Positions 34,244 through 45,789 of a DNA stretch of 64,000 nucleotides are shown here, in pieces; positions within the stretch are counted from its first letter, which is position 1; each line of letters starts with the position of its first letter. The DNA comes from Lineolata rhizophorae. Taxonomy: Eukaryota; Ascomycota; Dothideomycetes; Lineolatales; Lineolataceae. A program made the position numbers and the translations under genes. The stretch spans positions 65,498 through 129,497 of the forward strand of contig MU001679.1 of the NCBI GenBank assembly GCA_010093515.1, read 5' to 3'. The notes under the pieces are model-generated. The model was not told where the DNA came from, did not search any database, and saw only the letters and a program-made list of their open reading frames with translations.

Positions 34244-36081
34244 CTCGTAATTGGCCCTCGGCGGGAACTTCAAATCCGCCAACTCGTCGACGGGACCCTT
34301 CGTTCGCATCCATGTTCGCGAGATGCACGGGCTCGCCCTGTTGTGATTTGGGCTCGCTTCGAGTCACGTAGAGCTCAGTGAGGCATCGCGGCTTCGCGCC
34401 AGCGATTGATGGGCGGTCCGCTGCCTCCTCCCGATCTCCCGCCGGCAGAGTGGCAGGGAGCCGGTGCGTTGCGGGCACATGCCCTTTCGGCGGGCTGTCG
34501 TGACGTGCTCGAGGTCGTGTCGCGTTCGAGGTCAGCCGACCTCGACGACAAGAAAATGTTTCGTGGCAACTCGGTCCCCGCGGGTGCTCGGCTCGAGATC
34601 CGTACGTGGACAGTCACACTCTCCCATTCTTTCTGGATGCCCGAGAATGCAGTCTCCATTGAGTCCGCGAGGGGCGGTAAAGAGTCTTTGTCCAGCCCGG
34701 ACCAAAACACCAGTCCGTGGCGGCGTGCAAGAGTGAAGAAGAGAGCAGGGCGACGACGCACCAACAGTCGGAGGCAAAGGTATACATATAAGCGCCTCAA
34801 GACCCGACGCGCAGCGCTTCCCTCGCCACGCCCGGCGAGTGACTCATCCCAAGCAGCCGCCATCCGAACAACCGTGGGAACCTGCCCGCCTAAGCAGCCA
34901 CCACCAGGCCCCCTCCCTCCACCCTCTCGCGCGCGCCTCACCCACCCCGACGCACCCCGCGCGCTCGCTCCCCAACGGGCACCGCAGCACGCCGCCCCGC
35001 GCCAACAAGAAAGAAAAGCCCAAAGCAAGCCCTGCTCCCCCTCCGCGTACCCACCCACCCACCCGCCCAACCCGAACCCCCAACGAAACCGCCCAAGCCG
35101 CGCCCGCCCAAGAGCCCTCCGAACCCCCGCCCCCAGCCGCGCAACCCACGGGACCGCCTCCCCAAACAGCCAGGCCCAGGGACCGCGCGGTCACGCAATC
35201 GCCCCGGGTCGGGTAGCGGGGAGGAGGCGGGGCCCCGGCGGGCAAGCGCGTGGCGCGTTGGCCGGCGGTGCGTGGTCGAGTTGGCGGCGCGGCGGGGGGC
35301 GCGGCGGTGGGTCGCGTCGGCGTGTCTTGCCGGGGCCGGTTGGTGGGGGGGTGGAGTGGAGGCGAAGGGTGTAGGAGCTCTCGTGCGTGTGTGTGTGTGT
35401 GTGCTGAGAAGGGGGATGGGATGCTGGGGAGAGGGGGGAGGGGGGGGTGCGGTTTGCGGAAATCGTGGGCTCGGTGGATGGCGTTGGTATGTGTGTCGGT
35501 GCCGCGTCCCTGGTGAGCCGTGTTCGGATTTGGACTTGCGTGAGGGTGGAGCGTGGACGCGGCGGGTAGGAGAGCGTCTAGGTACGTTAGCTAGGTGCCT
35601 TGCCCCAGGTAGGTATCTAACCCGCGGTGAGAAAGCGACGCCATGTAGGTGCTCGGGGTACCTAGTGTGTAGCAGAGCACCACATACTCAAGACAGACAA
35701 CGCCAACTCTGAAGAACAAAGAAAGAATCTCATTTCACCGCTAAGTGACAAATACTATGTGGCCATCTAGTCAAACATTGGCAGCCCAACCACGATCCCT
35801 CCTCTCCAGCACAAACAGTATTTTTCTCCCCCACCTCAATTCACCATCAGTGCCACCACCCCGTACTAGAAATACACCATTCCGCTCCGCCCTCGACACG
35901 AAAACAAGCCCGCCAAAACGCCTCTCAAAACGCCAATCATGCCCGTATACCCCCAGCTTTCCATGTCACACCCCGCCCTCCACCACCGCCATGCCCATCA
36001 CCCGGCCCCCCCACCCCTTCCTTCCCCGCCGGCCCCCGTCCCGCCCGTCCCACTCGTCCCCCACCGTCCCCACCACCACAC

Positions 36082-37802
36082 CTACGCCCCCGCTGCAAGG
36101 CCGTGCTCGTCGCTAACAAAAGCGCCGGAGTCAGGCTGCAAGTCGAGGGGGCGATGCGCGCGCGGGGCCGCGGCGGCGGACGGGGCGAGGCGGTCGAAGC
36201 GGTCGAGGTCGAAACGGATGGTGCGCTGGGGCTGTTGGGGCCGGGAGTGCTGGACTTGGAGTTGGAGCTGGTGCTGGTGCTGGTGCTGGGGCGGGATCGA
36301 CGAGGTAGCCGGCGAGGTCGAGGCCGCGGCGAAAAGGTCGACGTCGGGGCGGCTGTCGGCTTCGGCGGCGGGTGAGCCCGCGGGCGACATGTCGGCGCGC
36401 GTCGTTGCGGAGGCCGCGGCGGCGTGCTTGTTGCCGCTGCTCGAGGAGTCCGTGGCCGCGGCCGCGACGAAGGACGCGTCGAAGAAGCCGCCGGCGTCGA
36501 CGTGGTCGTTGCTGTGGTTGTCGGTGCCGTCCTCGTCCTCGTCGTTGAACGATGAGAAGTCGAACATGTTGTCCAGGGCCACGTCGCCAGCGGGCAGATC
36601 CGCAGCGCAGTCGCCAAAAGCAGACTGAGGCAGCAGCGGAAAATCGCCGCCGAAGAAGACAGCGGGGCTCTTGACGTCGGCGCCACCGCTTCCGTCTCCT
36701 TGGTCGAAGCCGTCGAAGCCTTCGCCGAACGCGCCCAGTTGGTGGTGGTGGTGGTGGTGCTGCCCTTGGAACCCGACCACAGACACTGCAGGTCGTCGGA
36801 CAACATTGCTGCAGAATGTTGTGCCAGGTCGGGTTCCGAGGGCGTGGCCACGTCGTGGTAGAGGGGCGTCGAGGCCGAAGGGCTGGCGGCACCGCCGTAT
36901 TGAGCGGTGGTAGTGGGGCCATCGGGGAGGAGCGACGGGGAGTCGAAACTGTCGAGGGCCGAGGCGGCGGGGGACGTCATGACAGACGCTTGGCGCGGAT
37001 TGATGGTGGCATTGTTATTGTTGTTGTAACTCTTGTGGTTGCTATCGGTGGAAAGATTGTTCGTGACATTGGCAGAGGACTGGTGCTGCTGGTGCAGATG
37101 CGAGGCCATGTGGACGGCCGACTCGGCCGGCGACGTCGCCGCCACCGTCATCGTCTCATCGAGCACGCTCGACGGCGGCGTCAGCAAGCCCTTCATCTCG
37201 GGGCTCGCCTCGACGTCGGCCACGGCCGCCTGCACGTCCCCGCCGCGGCACCGCGCCAGCTCGGCCGCCATGCGGCGCAGCATCTCCTGCGCGCTCTTCA
37301 GCTGCGCCTCGAGCCCGTCCTTCTCCTTCTGCAGCAGCTCCACCTCCTGCCGCTTGCGCTCGCGCGAGTTGTGCGCCGCCAGCCGGTTGCGCTTGACGCG
37401 CTCGATGCGGCGCTGCTCCTTCTCGTCGGCCGTCTTGGCCCGCTTGCGCGGCGGCAGGTTCGTCTTGGGCTCCGGCAGGACCTGGCCCCAGGACTTGCGC
37501 TTCTTGGCCGGCTTGCCGGTGCCCGACGCGGCCGCGGCCGCGGCCGCAGCTGTCTGGTCGCTGCCGGTGGAGGCCTGATCGTGGGACGACTCGCCGGCGG
37601 GAGACTCGGGATCGGGAGAGACGCTACCGGCGGAGGAAGACGGTGCGGTGGCCATGGCGGTCGAGGCCGAGTCGTGCTGGTGCAGGTCTTCCATCTTGAT
37701 GGTGGGCTGGTGATCGGACGGGGGTGAGTGTTGCTGGGGCCCGTGCATCATCATGGCCGAGGGCGTCAGGAACGACGCCAGGGCGGCGATCTCGGACTCC
37801 AT
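36082..37802 (-). CDS. HAC1: bZIP factor HAC1/HacA of the unfolded protein response (spliced form, 565 aa)
   Basis: HAC1 drives transcription of chaperone and ERAD genes after ER stress. The ATG is at 37802. An acidic, low-complexity N-terminus with an Ala tract precedes KKRKSWGQVLPEPKTNLPPR, a HacA hallmark. The basic region NRLAAHNSRERKR (near residues 129-141) and a leucine zipper follow. The frame continues to position 36812, where a 23-nt IRE1-type intron (36811-36789) lies. Removing it shifts translation into a second frame reading SAVSVVGFQGQ, six His, then DNMFDFSSFNDEDED, and ending at 36082. That C-terminus is the one resembling activating domains of known HacA proteins. Without splicing the first frame stays open to 35937 (621 aa), with a Pro/Thr/Arg-rich tail. 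A 19-codon uORF precedes the gene. No conventional intron is needed. Confidence 0.92.
36789..36811 (-). other. Unconventional 23-nt IRE1-spliced intron of HAC1
   Basis: Both borders are CTG|CAG on the minus strand, fitting the CNG|NNGN loop consensus cut by IRE1. The 5' site sits in a 7-nt loop (CTGCAGC) closed by a perfect 8-bp stem, ACAACATT with AATGTTGT (plus positions 36800-36822). The 3' site is in CTGCAGT with a GAC/GTC stem that continues after two mismatches. Excision of 23 nt shifts the frame by one and opens the second ORF. tRNA ligase would join the halves. Confidence 0.88.
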
Positions 37803-37826
37803 GACAGACGACGCGTTGTGTGCAAG

Positions 37827-37886
37827 TTAAAGGTGTTGCACGAGCAGCGGGAGTGAGGATGGATGGGTCGGGCGAAGAGGATGCAT
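37827..37886 (-). promoter_or_regulatory. Upstream ORF (19 codons) in the HAC1 leader
   Basis: An ATG at 37886 opens a frame encoding MHPLRPTHPSSLPLLVQHL and stops with TAA at 37827, 24 nt before the HAC1 ATG. Its start context is weak (C at -3). In Aspergillus hacA a leader uORF is removed by an alternative transcript start during stress, so a similar translational control is plausible. Whether this ATG lies inside the transcript is not shown by sequence alone. Confidence 0.5.
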
Positions 37887-40800
37887 AGGGAAGACGGGAA
37901 AACAAGAGTTGCAAGGGGAGGAGAATGCGGTGCTTGTATAGAGGCGCGCTAGAGGGCTGGATGGCAGCTGCCTGGAGTCCGGAGTGGAAACGTGTCGTCT
38001 TTTGTAGGCAGCGCCGCCCAAGGGGGGAAGGAGTGACTCGGCAGGCAGGGGGGCGCCTTCTTCGCCTTAGGGGGGTGGCACGCCCACACACCCCCCCGGG
38101 GGGTTCTGTGCCCCTGCCCCCATGTTGTCCCTGGCGGGCTCCGCAGCTGAAAGGGCCCGCCGTGCCCCGCTAGCGCCGCCGCTTCTAAATTAATCCCCAA
38201 TAACAGGCCTCGTCCGCGGCCGTCGCCATCCGGCCCGCGGGACAGGCAAGGCCGTGGGCCAGCGGGTAGATCCTGATGGGCGGCCCCGTCGCAGTCAGCC
38301 TTTTCCCTCTGCTTCGAAAGCGAGCTGCCCGCCGCATGATGGGGACAATCTACATACGGCCGCGCTGCGACGGCCCGCTTGGGGCGTCTTCCGTCCGCTT
38401 TGTTCGGTTTGCAAGTTTCCTCGGCGCTCTGCCCTCGGCGTTACAAGCGCAACCCGGCTTGGCCGCTTGGGGCACCGATGTCGAGGCTCTTGCTCGAGTG
38501 CCTGGAGATGTGCCAGCTGCGTAACAGGCATATTGAGCGCTGCCCGTGATTCGTGCGGAGCGCCCTATACAGGTAAGCGCTATGGAAGCGCGACTCCGCT
38601 AGCGATTACCCGCACCGCCGTCCATCCGCTCGAAATCTTGGCGGTCTGCGTTGGGTGCCTCTCTGCACACCCAGACCGCACATGCTCCCGTTGCCAGAAC
38701 ACACAACTGTAATCTGCGCGGCCTCCGGAGTCGCCTTACACGCCGTCCACTGCAGTACCTAGTACTCTCCCGCATTGAACTGACCAATTTCCCTTGCCCC
38801 CCCCCGGATGGCCCGGCCTCAGACATCTCGTGACAAGAGCGCAGCTACCCAACGTTCCGTTCCGTCGCCGCTTCGTAACCTCGGCCGCGCCCGCAGTCGC
38901 ACAGCCTCCCGTTGGAAAATAAAAATAAGCCCGCTGATATATCAGCCATGACGATGCCGCACTTTTTCGCCTCAGCTACGGTGGACGCTGCCCGTGTTAA
39001 CTTCCCGTGGACATGCGGCGTGGCCAAGTCCAATGCGAATGCGCCATGGATATCTGTAACCCGGAGATTTCGCTCGCTCGCTTGCTGTGTTCGCTTCCAT
39101 GCCGGGCTCGCCTTCCCGCTTCGGGATCGATTCCTTCCGCTGTGGCGCGATGCCTCGAACCTTCCACGGATGCCCTCGAAGCGCGCATCCCTTCCCGAGC
39201 CCCTTCCCCCTCGCGGGTGCATAGGTACGTAGTACGTAGTCCGCGTCGGAGCGCCTGCCGCGCTCCACGGCGGGAAGGCTGAACCCGCACAGGCCTGCCT
39301 TGCTCTTTCCTCCCGCGAGAGTCCCTTGTATCTACCTAGACGCGGCAGGTACCTCGGTAACTCTCATTGCACCATGTCGCATCGCCACTAGAGCGATGGA
39401 TCGAACCCGCATATTGCCCGCCGTCCCCGACCTGCCCAGAGCGGTCATACCGCGCCCGGTCTATGCTACAAGAATGTGCTATGTACCTGCCCGGCCAAGC
39501 AAAGCGCCTCCTTCAGCCCACCCCCCTCCTCCCTCGCCCTTCCCCGCAAACTCCAAGGCGCGGGAGGTTGCAGTTTGCGACGGGACCCAGGAACCCGCGC
39601 CCGATCGCGCCGTCTCTCGCCTTGCACCCACGCCGCCCGCGCCGCCGCCGTCACGATCGATCCCATCCAGATCCCGAGCGTCTCGAAGACGCCACGGAAC
39701 GGCTGTCCCTCCAAGCAGAAGCCCGCGCCTCCCCCCGCTTCCCCGGGCGCCTGTCGCCGCCCTCGCACTCGATGACTGTGCTCCGTCCCCACCGCCCCGG
39801 CCCTCCGCGCTCGCGCCCACGCTGCCTCCGTGTCCACGCCCGCGCCGCACATCACTTCCCCGCCGCGGGCGCGCTGCCCGGGCGCGCTGCCCGGCCCCGG
39901 CGGAGACGCAGGCGCCGTGCCGCGCGCCCGCCGCGCCTCGCGGGCCATGTATGTGTGGTGGTGGGTAGCGCGCGAGGCGCCGGGCGACGCGGCTGCGCGG
40001 AGAGCAGGGCAGGGCGGGCACTCTATCCCGGGCGCGGGAGGTGTGAGGCTGGAGAGGGCGGTGCGGGGAGATGGTGGCGGGTGCTCGGATGGTTGGGCGT
40101 AGGACGTAGAGTGCGAGCTTGGAGGTCTCGAACCGGGGAAGGGTATATGTACATAGCTTGTGCTTTGCGCTATATCGGATCGATAGTCCTATGCTGCTAC
40201 GTAGTATGCTCGTGCTTTGTATACTTACTATATGATTCTATCGGATTGGAGACGCCAACCGTTTTTCCATCTCCGACCTCGTGACCATTCTCTTGTGGCT
40301 CTAGGTACTACCTGCATACCTGCCAACCCCTCGGACCAACAAACCTTTTTCTTACTCTTTCCCTCTCCCTCTCCCTTCAGGCCTGCCAAGACCCCCGTCC
40401 GCTCCCTCCTGTTTCAACTCTGCCCTGCTCCCGTTCGTCGCATGGCTCCTGAAACACGCCTCGGCCGACGCCGCTTCCGCCCCCTGCTCGCCGCACCAGG
40501 CTCAAAGGGGCTTGGTGCGTTTTGGCGTCGGCTTACGTAGTAGGTATGTAGGCGAATCAAGTTCGTGCCAGTGCCAGTTTATAGGGTGTCCCTGGTGGGG
40601 TGCAGTAGCAGTGGTACTACAAGGGCTTTTTTTCTTTTCCTCCTTTTTCTTTCTTTTTTTTTGGTAGGTTAGTACGATGGGATACAGATCGCGAGATGGC
40701 GGGATTGAACAATGGAGAATTCCGAGGGCGGGGGCACCCGGAGATGAGCGACTCGAAGAAGGAAGAGCGCGGATAGGATAGGGATGGGTGGATAACCTAG

Positions 40801-43800
40801 TGCCATGTACGCACCACTAATCGGAGTACGCGTTCTGCACGTCCTCGTGCTCCATTGCTATGTACCCACGTAACTACCTACGTAACTACGTACGCATATC
40901 TCGCCCACAGACCCGCGCCGCTAAACGTCTAGGTAGGTGCCCAGAACTCCCCGCCGTACCTCGCCGCGGGCCTCGCAAGCTGGACTGTCCCGCTCGACCT
41001 GGGCAGTGCAGCCCCTCCGCCCGGCCTGCTGGGCGGCGGGCAGGGCATGTTCGACGTGGATCTGGAGGAGGCGAGCGGGAAGAGCCCCGGGGGCGTTGAT
41101 TGAGCAGGGTTGGTCTGCGGCGTGCACATACTGCTATGTACGTACGTAGTGGAGATTACTGTCTCCGCGCCGCCGTTGACGGGGGATGTGTTTTTGACAA
41201 TGGGCCTCCTTCTTTTTGGTGCTGCTGAGAGCAACTTGTCCTAACTGGGCCGCTGGATGGGAGTCGAGGTTGTGGTGTTTTGGTCGGCCGGGAAGATTGC
41301 CGGCCGAGCTGAATGGCGCGGTTTTGGCTTGATAAGAGCGGCGCTGACGAAGTGTCGCTTTTTGATACTAAGACTTCGAGAGAAACGAAAAACGTGTGCT
41401 GTTGGCGCGGCGACGTCAAGGTTCGTACCACGTTGCTGTTTACTTATTTTGGATTCGGGGGCGTAGGAGCGAATGAGTTTGGAGTCCCTAAAGCGCGTAT
41501 CGGGCGGGCTCTCTCGTCGGTCACTTGCGAGGCAGTTAAGTCGACTTGTTGATGGGAAGGTATGTACAGGCTTCTTTTTCCTTGGGAGGGTTGAGTGACC
41601 CTGGGACCTTGAAAGAGGAAGACTGTCCAGTGCAAAACTAGTATATCCTCATACAAGCTCAATAGTATTGCTGTATTACGTCCTCTGGATCCAAATCTTT
41701 CATATTGTTGTGACAAGCTCTCCTTGTACGACCCCCACGATGAAGCATGACGGTAGAGCGCTCATGTGGAGCACATATGTTGCGCAACAACGGCACTCGC
41801 CTAAGATTAAGCACAGTGTTCTGTACAACAGAAAATTGCTTTCGGAGAACGTACCCGAGAGTTGAGACTTGTGTAGCTCGGCCCACCTCCAAAGTATCCG
41901 GCGGTTACTAAGGTGCATGTCTATCTAGCTATCTACCGCGGCCGTACTAAAACGGCAAGGGTGCAAATCAACATTCAACTTCCCGTCCGTCTAATGTGCT
42001 AGATGCATCATCGAGCCGACTGCCGAGCCATGGCACTGCCGGACGGGAGCAAGCGAGCAGCGAAAACCCCGGGAGTGACAGGTGAACACCATTCTCTCGC
42101 GCGCGTGACAAAGGAAAGAAAAGGAGACGCAAATAAATGCACGGAATATTCTCGTCTCCTCGCGCGAACCCGGAAACTAATGCCGAAAACCACACATATA
42201 TTGCGGATTAAATGAGAGAAGTATTGATCGTGTAGATTTGAGGTTTCCCAACCTCCATACCCCGTCCCGATCTACTAAAGGGAGAGAGATCAGAACGGTA
42301 CAATAGCGAGAATAGACGTGGTACTGAAAAGAAATTGGGCAGAAAAGCACTCGGCGGCTAAATTCAATTTGCGGCCTGCGTCTCGGCGGTCCCGTCCTCT
42401 TTGATTCTTTTTGCCTCCGTCCTCTGCACGAAACATGGTCGATCTTCTCAACCTAAGTACATGGTTTATCGGGAGGCAAGACTGTTCAGATAGAAATCTT
42501 CAAACCAGTATTAATTTTGGGTGATTAGCGGCCGAGATATTGCATCGCGAAAGCCTTAATCTCTGTTTTTTTTTTTTTTTTTTTGTCCTCACCCAATTAC
42601 AAAATAAGACGAGCCACGGAATCTTGCGGGGCCGAGTCGCAATTGTGCGTAACCCTATGGAGTACCACGTAGGCCGGTGGGTCGAGATCGGAGGAGGCTG
42701 GGATATATTAACCGCCGCGCCTCGCCAACCGGGTAGAAAGCTTTGATGAAAGCCGTTATTTGGTTAGTGGCAACGCTCCCCGCGTCGAGTTAGACGGCGA
42801 CCCGAGTGCTAACAGGTGTGGAGCGAATCTGGGGCCCCGCATAGCACTTTAACATTTATTTTCTGGGGTGGACTTCTTTGTTCTATTGGTGTTCGGTGCC
42901 GACTCGTCTGCGTACTGATATAGCATTCAATAGTCCAACCCTGCATGTTTGACAAGCAGAATTTGGTACATTCGCGCTAGGGAAAACGGCATAGTGGAGC
43001 CATTGTTAAGATTACGATGTCTGCTATTTTTCAAGCCACGGGAGTATAACTCGGGTCTTATGAAGCGAAAATTGGCTACCCTTGTTCCTAACCCATAGTC
43101 AGTATTAGGCTTGTGCTATGAAGTTCATTGAATATAGTGGACAATCCCCACGCCAAATCTTCGCCTGCAATTCCCGACAGAACGGCGAAACCCATTGGAA
43201 TTCAAGCCTCATGGGCTTTTGACGGCATAGAGCGCGAGTTTTGCAACCGCTGAAAGACGTCCTCGTCTGTCCACTGGCAGCGGAATAGCGTGGCCAGACC
43301 CATCAGACGGCCATGTAAGCTAGTATAGCGGTTTACGAAGAGAACCCGACCCGTTGACGTTACGCACCGGGTCTCAGGACTGACGTTCGTCACTCTGCTG
43401 TATAGCAATGATAGATGCCACACGCAAACATTTCAGCAATCTCTCTTTGCCTATACTGCACTCCCATGGACAGCATATTTGGGCTTCGTGCGGCGAACGG
43501 CGGCGAAAGTGGTAAGCCTGGGACAAGAGGTTTTGAAACCAACACAGCTTGATGGCATCCAAGGCGCAAACGGACCAAACGGGTCAAACAAGCCAGACAG
43601 TCTTGGCAGATTTGTTAGGTTCTGTTCCTGGCGCAATGACGTCAATGTTGAGTATGCGATGCACATCACACTCATTCGTTGGTTCATCGGTGACGGCTCT
43701 AGCACGTGCTCTACCGGCTGCCAGCTGTTTAAATTTCACGAGAATCTGCTCTTCTGCAATTCCCACTCTACAATTCCCATCTGACAAAAAGAACTGTCAA

Positions 43801-43885
43801 CTGACCCTGCCGACTACCTCAATCCGTATCTCGACCTTCCCTAGACCCTCAACCTTTTAAAAAAAGAACCCCAGCCCAAGTCAAA
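37887..43885. other. Gene-poor 6-kb region upstream of HAC1
   Basis: The first part (to about 38250) is presumably the HAC1 leader and promoter. From 38250 to 40150 the DNA is GC-rich, and several frames on both strands are open at once (for example 39466-39948 minus and 39367-40284 plus). Because overlapping frames are all open and composition-driven, none is called. From 40150 to 41150 TACGTA palindromes recur (40198, 40534, 40879, 40887, 41139, 41143), with two more at 39226 and 39233. From 41200 the DNA is AT-richer and shows only short frames. A T tract of about 17 nt lies at 42566. Confidence 0.45.
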
Positions 43886-44272
43886 ATGCCTCGCGACGGC
43901 TCCGGCGCCTCGGACAACTACGTCGACCCCAACCAGGACTCGCAGGTCCACGGCGCAGGCAGCGACACGGTGGGTTTCCGGGCTCTCTTCACCTCGACAA
44001 CGTCCACACCCTTCCCATCCCTCCTCTCGCACCCCTTCCCCCCCCCGCCACCACGGCCACAGCCAGCACAACCCCGCAGCCGCTGACCAACCGCCACGAC
44101 CCAGAATCCCGAGCTCTCGCACACCAAGAATGTGGCGCCGCCGCCGGAGCCGGAGAAGGGCGCGGCGCTCGAGGGCCTGCCGGCGAGCGGCGGCGGCAGC
44201 CAGGGCGTCGGCAACACGGGCCAGGGCGGCAACAAGGAGCCCATGGTGGATATTGTGACGGGGGAGAAGTAA
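43886..44272 (+). CDS. Small hydrophilic conserved fungal protein, two exons, 83 aa
   Basis: Exons are 43886-43969 and 44105-44272. The intron has donor GTGGGT, branch CTGAC and acceptor CCCAG and preserves phase 0. The protein begins MPRDGSGASDN and ends PMVDIVTGEK, with a Gly/Ser/Asn/Gln-rich middle and a VAPPPEPEKG stretch. It has no hydrophobic segment and looks largely disordered. Short proteins beginning MPRDGSG with VHG shortly after are widespread in Pezizomycotina as uncharacterised proteins, so I regard this as a real gene of unknown role. The ATG is preceded by CAAA and a pyrimidine-rich leader, typical of well-expressed fungal genes. Confidence 0.75.
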
Positions 44273-45419
44273 GAGGGGCTGCATGGTCGGTGCATGGATG
44301 GATGGATGAAATGGGGGGTTAGGGTAGGGCTAAGGGCTGGCGGGAGAGGATGAAATCGCTTGGGTGCATAGCCTGGGGTTTTGAGGCGCGCTGTAGCTGT
44401 GAAGAATGCATTGTAGTGGGGAAGAGGAAATCCTTTTTAGGGTAGCACCCGAAGAGCCTTTCTAGCAATGGTTCTATCTTAGAGAACCACGGGATACGGA
44501 GTATACCATGGAGAGAGGCATGGGGAAAAAAGGAACGCTGACCCATTAGGCACAAATCTAGAGAGCAGTACTCCAACCCAGGCACCGAATACAAATTTCC
44601 TGATCAAAAGACATTCCTATTATGCTCCTTTCCGAAGGTAATTATTCATTGTGCTTTCACTAACTATCCTTCGCTTAAGAAATTTGTCTGATCCCTGAAT
44701 CCGACCCTTGAGACTTTCACATGTTCACTTGCGCGCTATAAAAACTAGTCAAGGTGCTTGCATTGCACTTGTCCATGCTGTTTCAGGTATTAAAGGATAC
44801 ATTGTCCTTTAAGAGAAGAAAGGTGAGAGGACGAAATAGTGAAAATATTCCTTTTTTTTGAATTGGTAAGGTAATCTTTAGGGGTAAGAGTGCATCAAGT
44901 ACAGGCATAAGGGGTTTCGTTCACATTAAGTGAGTGAAAATGAACCTTTTCAACAAGATTGCTAAAGGGATTGAGGTCGTATCACTTCTTCCAGTTTAAT
45001 CAATTGCTCTTATATCTTCCACAACGACTCCATCGAGAAACAATTCAGGCAATTAAACAAACATCGATGGAACAGAATGACCTATTGCATGCCTCTAAGT
45101 GGGGCACAAAAGATTTGCGTTTGCTTTCGCTGCATGTTCCTGGCTCAAATAGTCCACTTTCGATAGTTTCTAACAGTCGACTCTATTTATTGATTTGCGC
45201 GTGAGTTTGGCTGTGGCATTGTCGAAGAGATCATAGACATTCTTCAAAGTGAAGCGTAACTAGGCGGACGCATTTTGCATTTGCAACATCTCTAGTGGAC
45301 CCACAAAACTCATCAACAAGGATGGGGTGAATGGAGAAGCTGAAAAGTTGACCTTGTCCCACAACAATCCGCTTCACAGACACGCCGAAGAACGAGTCAC
45401 TGACAAGACTTTGAAGAAC
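44273..45419. other. AT-rich intergenic stretch
   Basis: About 1.1 kb with no frame above 100 codons and no recognisable motif. It includes the 3' UTR of the small conserved gene at its left. The frame of the next tentative gene is open back to a GTG at 45327, so its 5' end may lie in this stretch. Confidence 0.5.
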
Positions 45420-45789
45420 ATGTTTAGCGATGTCTACGCAGGAAACCCTACCGAGGTGGCAAGTGATAAAGGAGCCGATGATGAGTTTGAGAAGCGCCAA
45501 AACGATGAGCTACAACAGAAGCCGCCCGCTTTTGAAAAGGCCTCAGACACAGAACATCCTCGTATGCCAGTAAGCCTCCCTAGCAGCTTCCTTAAGGAGA
45601 ATGGGATTGTTGGAACAAGAAATAGATTTTCTCAAACAGCTAGTCAAAGTAAGCCTAAGACCCTCTGAAGCTGTCTCTAAAACACTTCTAATATGTTTTT
45701 CAGAAGACACTTCCGCCGGCGTTCCAGCTGCCAAACTTCGTAACGAAATGGACTTCGTGAGCTGCTTCTCGAAGGACCAGCAAGCTTAA
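45420..45789 (+). CDS. Tentative small hypothetical gene, two exons
   Basis: The first in-frame ATG is at 45420 (MFSDVYAGNPTEV). The frame runs to a plausible donor at 45649 (AAA|GTAAGC). An intron of 55 nt ends TTTTTCAG at 45703, and the second exon continues in frame as KDTSAGVPAAKLRNEMDF to a TAA at 45789. The product is hydrophilic, rich in Lys, Glu and Asp, and I do not recognise it. The 5' end is uncertain because the frame is open upstream without an ATG, so an exon may be missing. It lies next to the decayed HET locus and may itself be a remnant. Confidence 0.35.

Larger units (their letters stand above)
32843..36081. other. Convergent intergenic region with degenerate repeats
   Basis: About 3.2 kb between the 3' ends of the oxidoreductase-like gene and HAC1. 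It contains two diverged tandem duplications (about 32960-33180 and 34130-34243, listed separately). Between 34375 and 35374 both strands are open for more than 200 codons, but the translations are Pro/Arg/Gly-rich and mirror GC content, so I do not call a gene. GT microsatellite-like DNA lies near 35389-35402. Confidence 0.45.

Noticed and set aside
34375-35374. Long frames open on both strands
   Set aside because: Opposite-strand frames are open together in Pro/Arg/Gly-rich DNA, with no splice or motif support, so composition explains them.
39367-40284. Several overlapping frames of 150-300 codons
   Set aside because: Multiple frames on both strands are open at once in a GC-rich stretch and none resembles a family; kept only as an open question.
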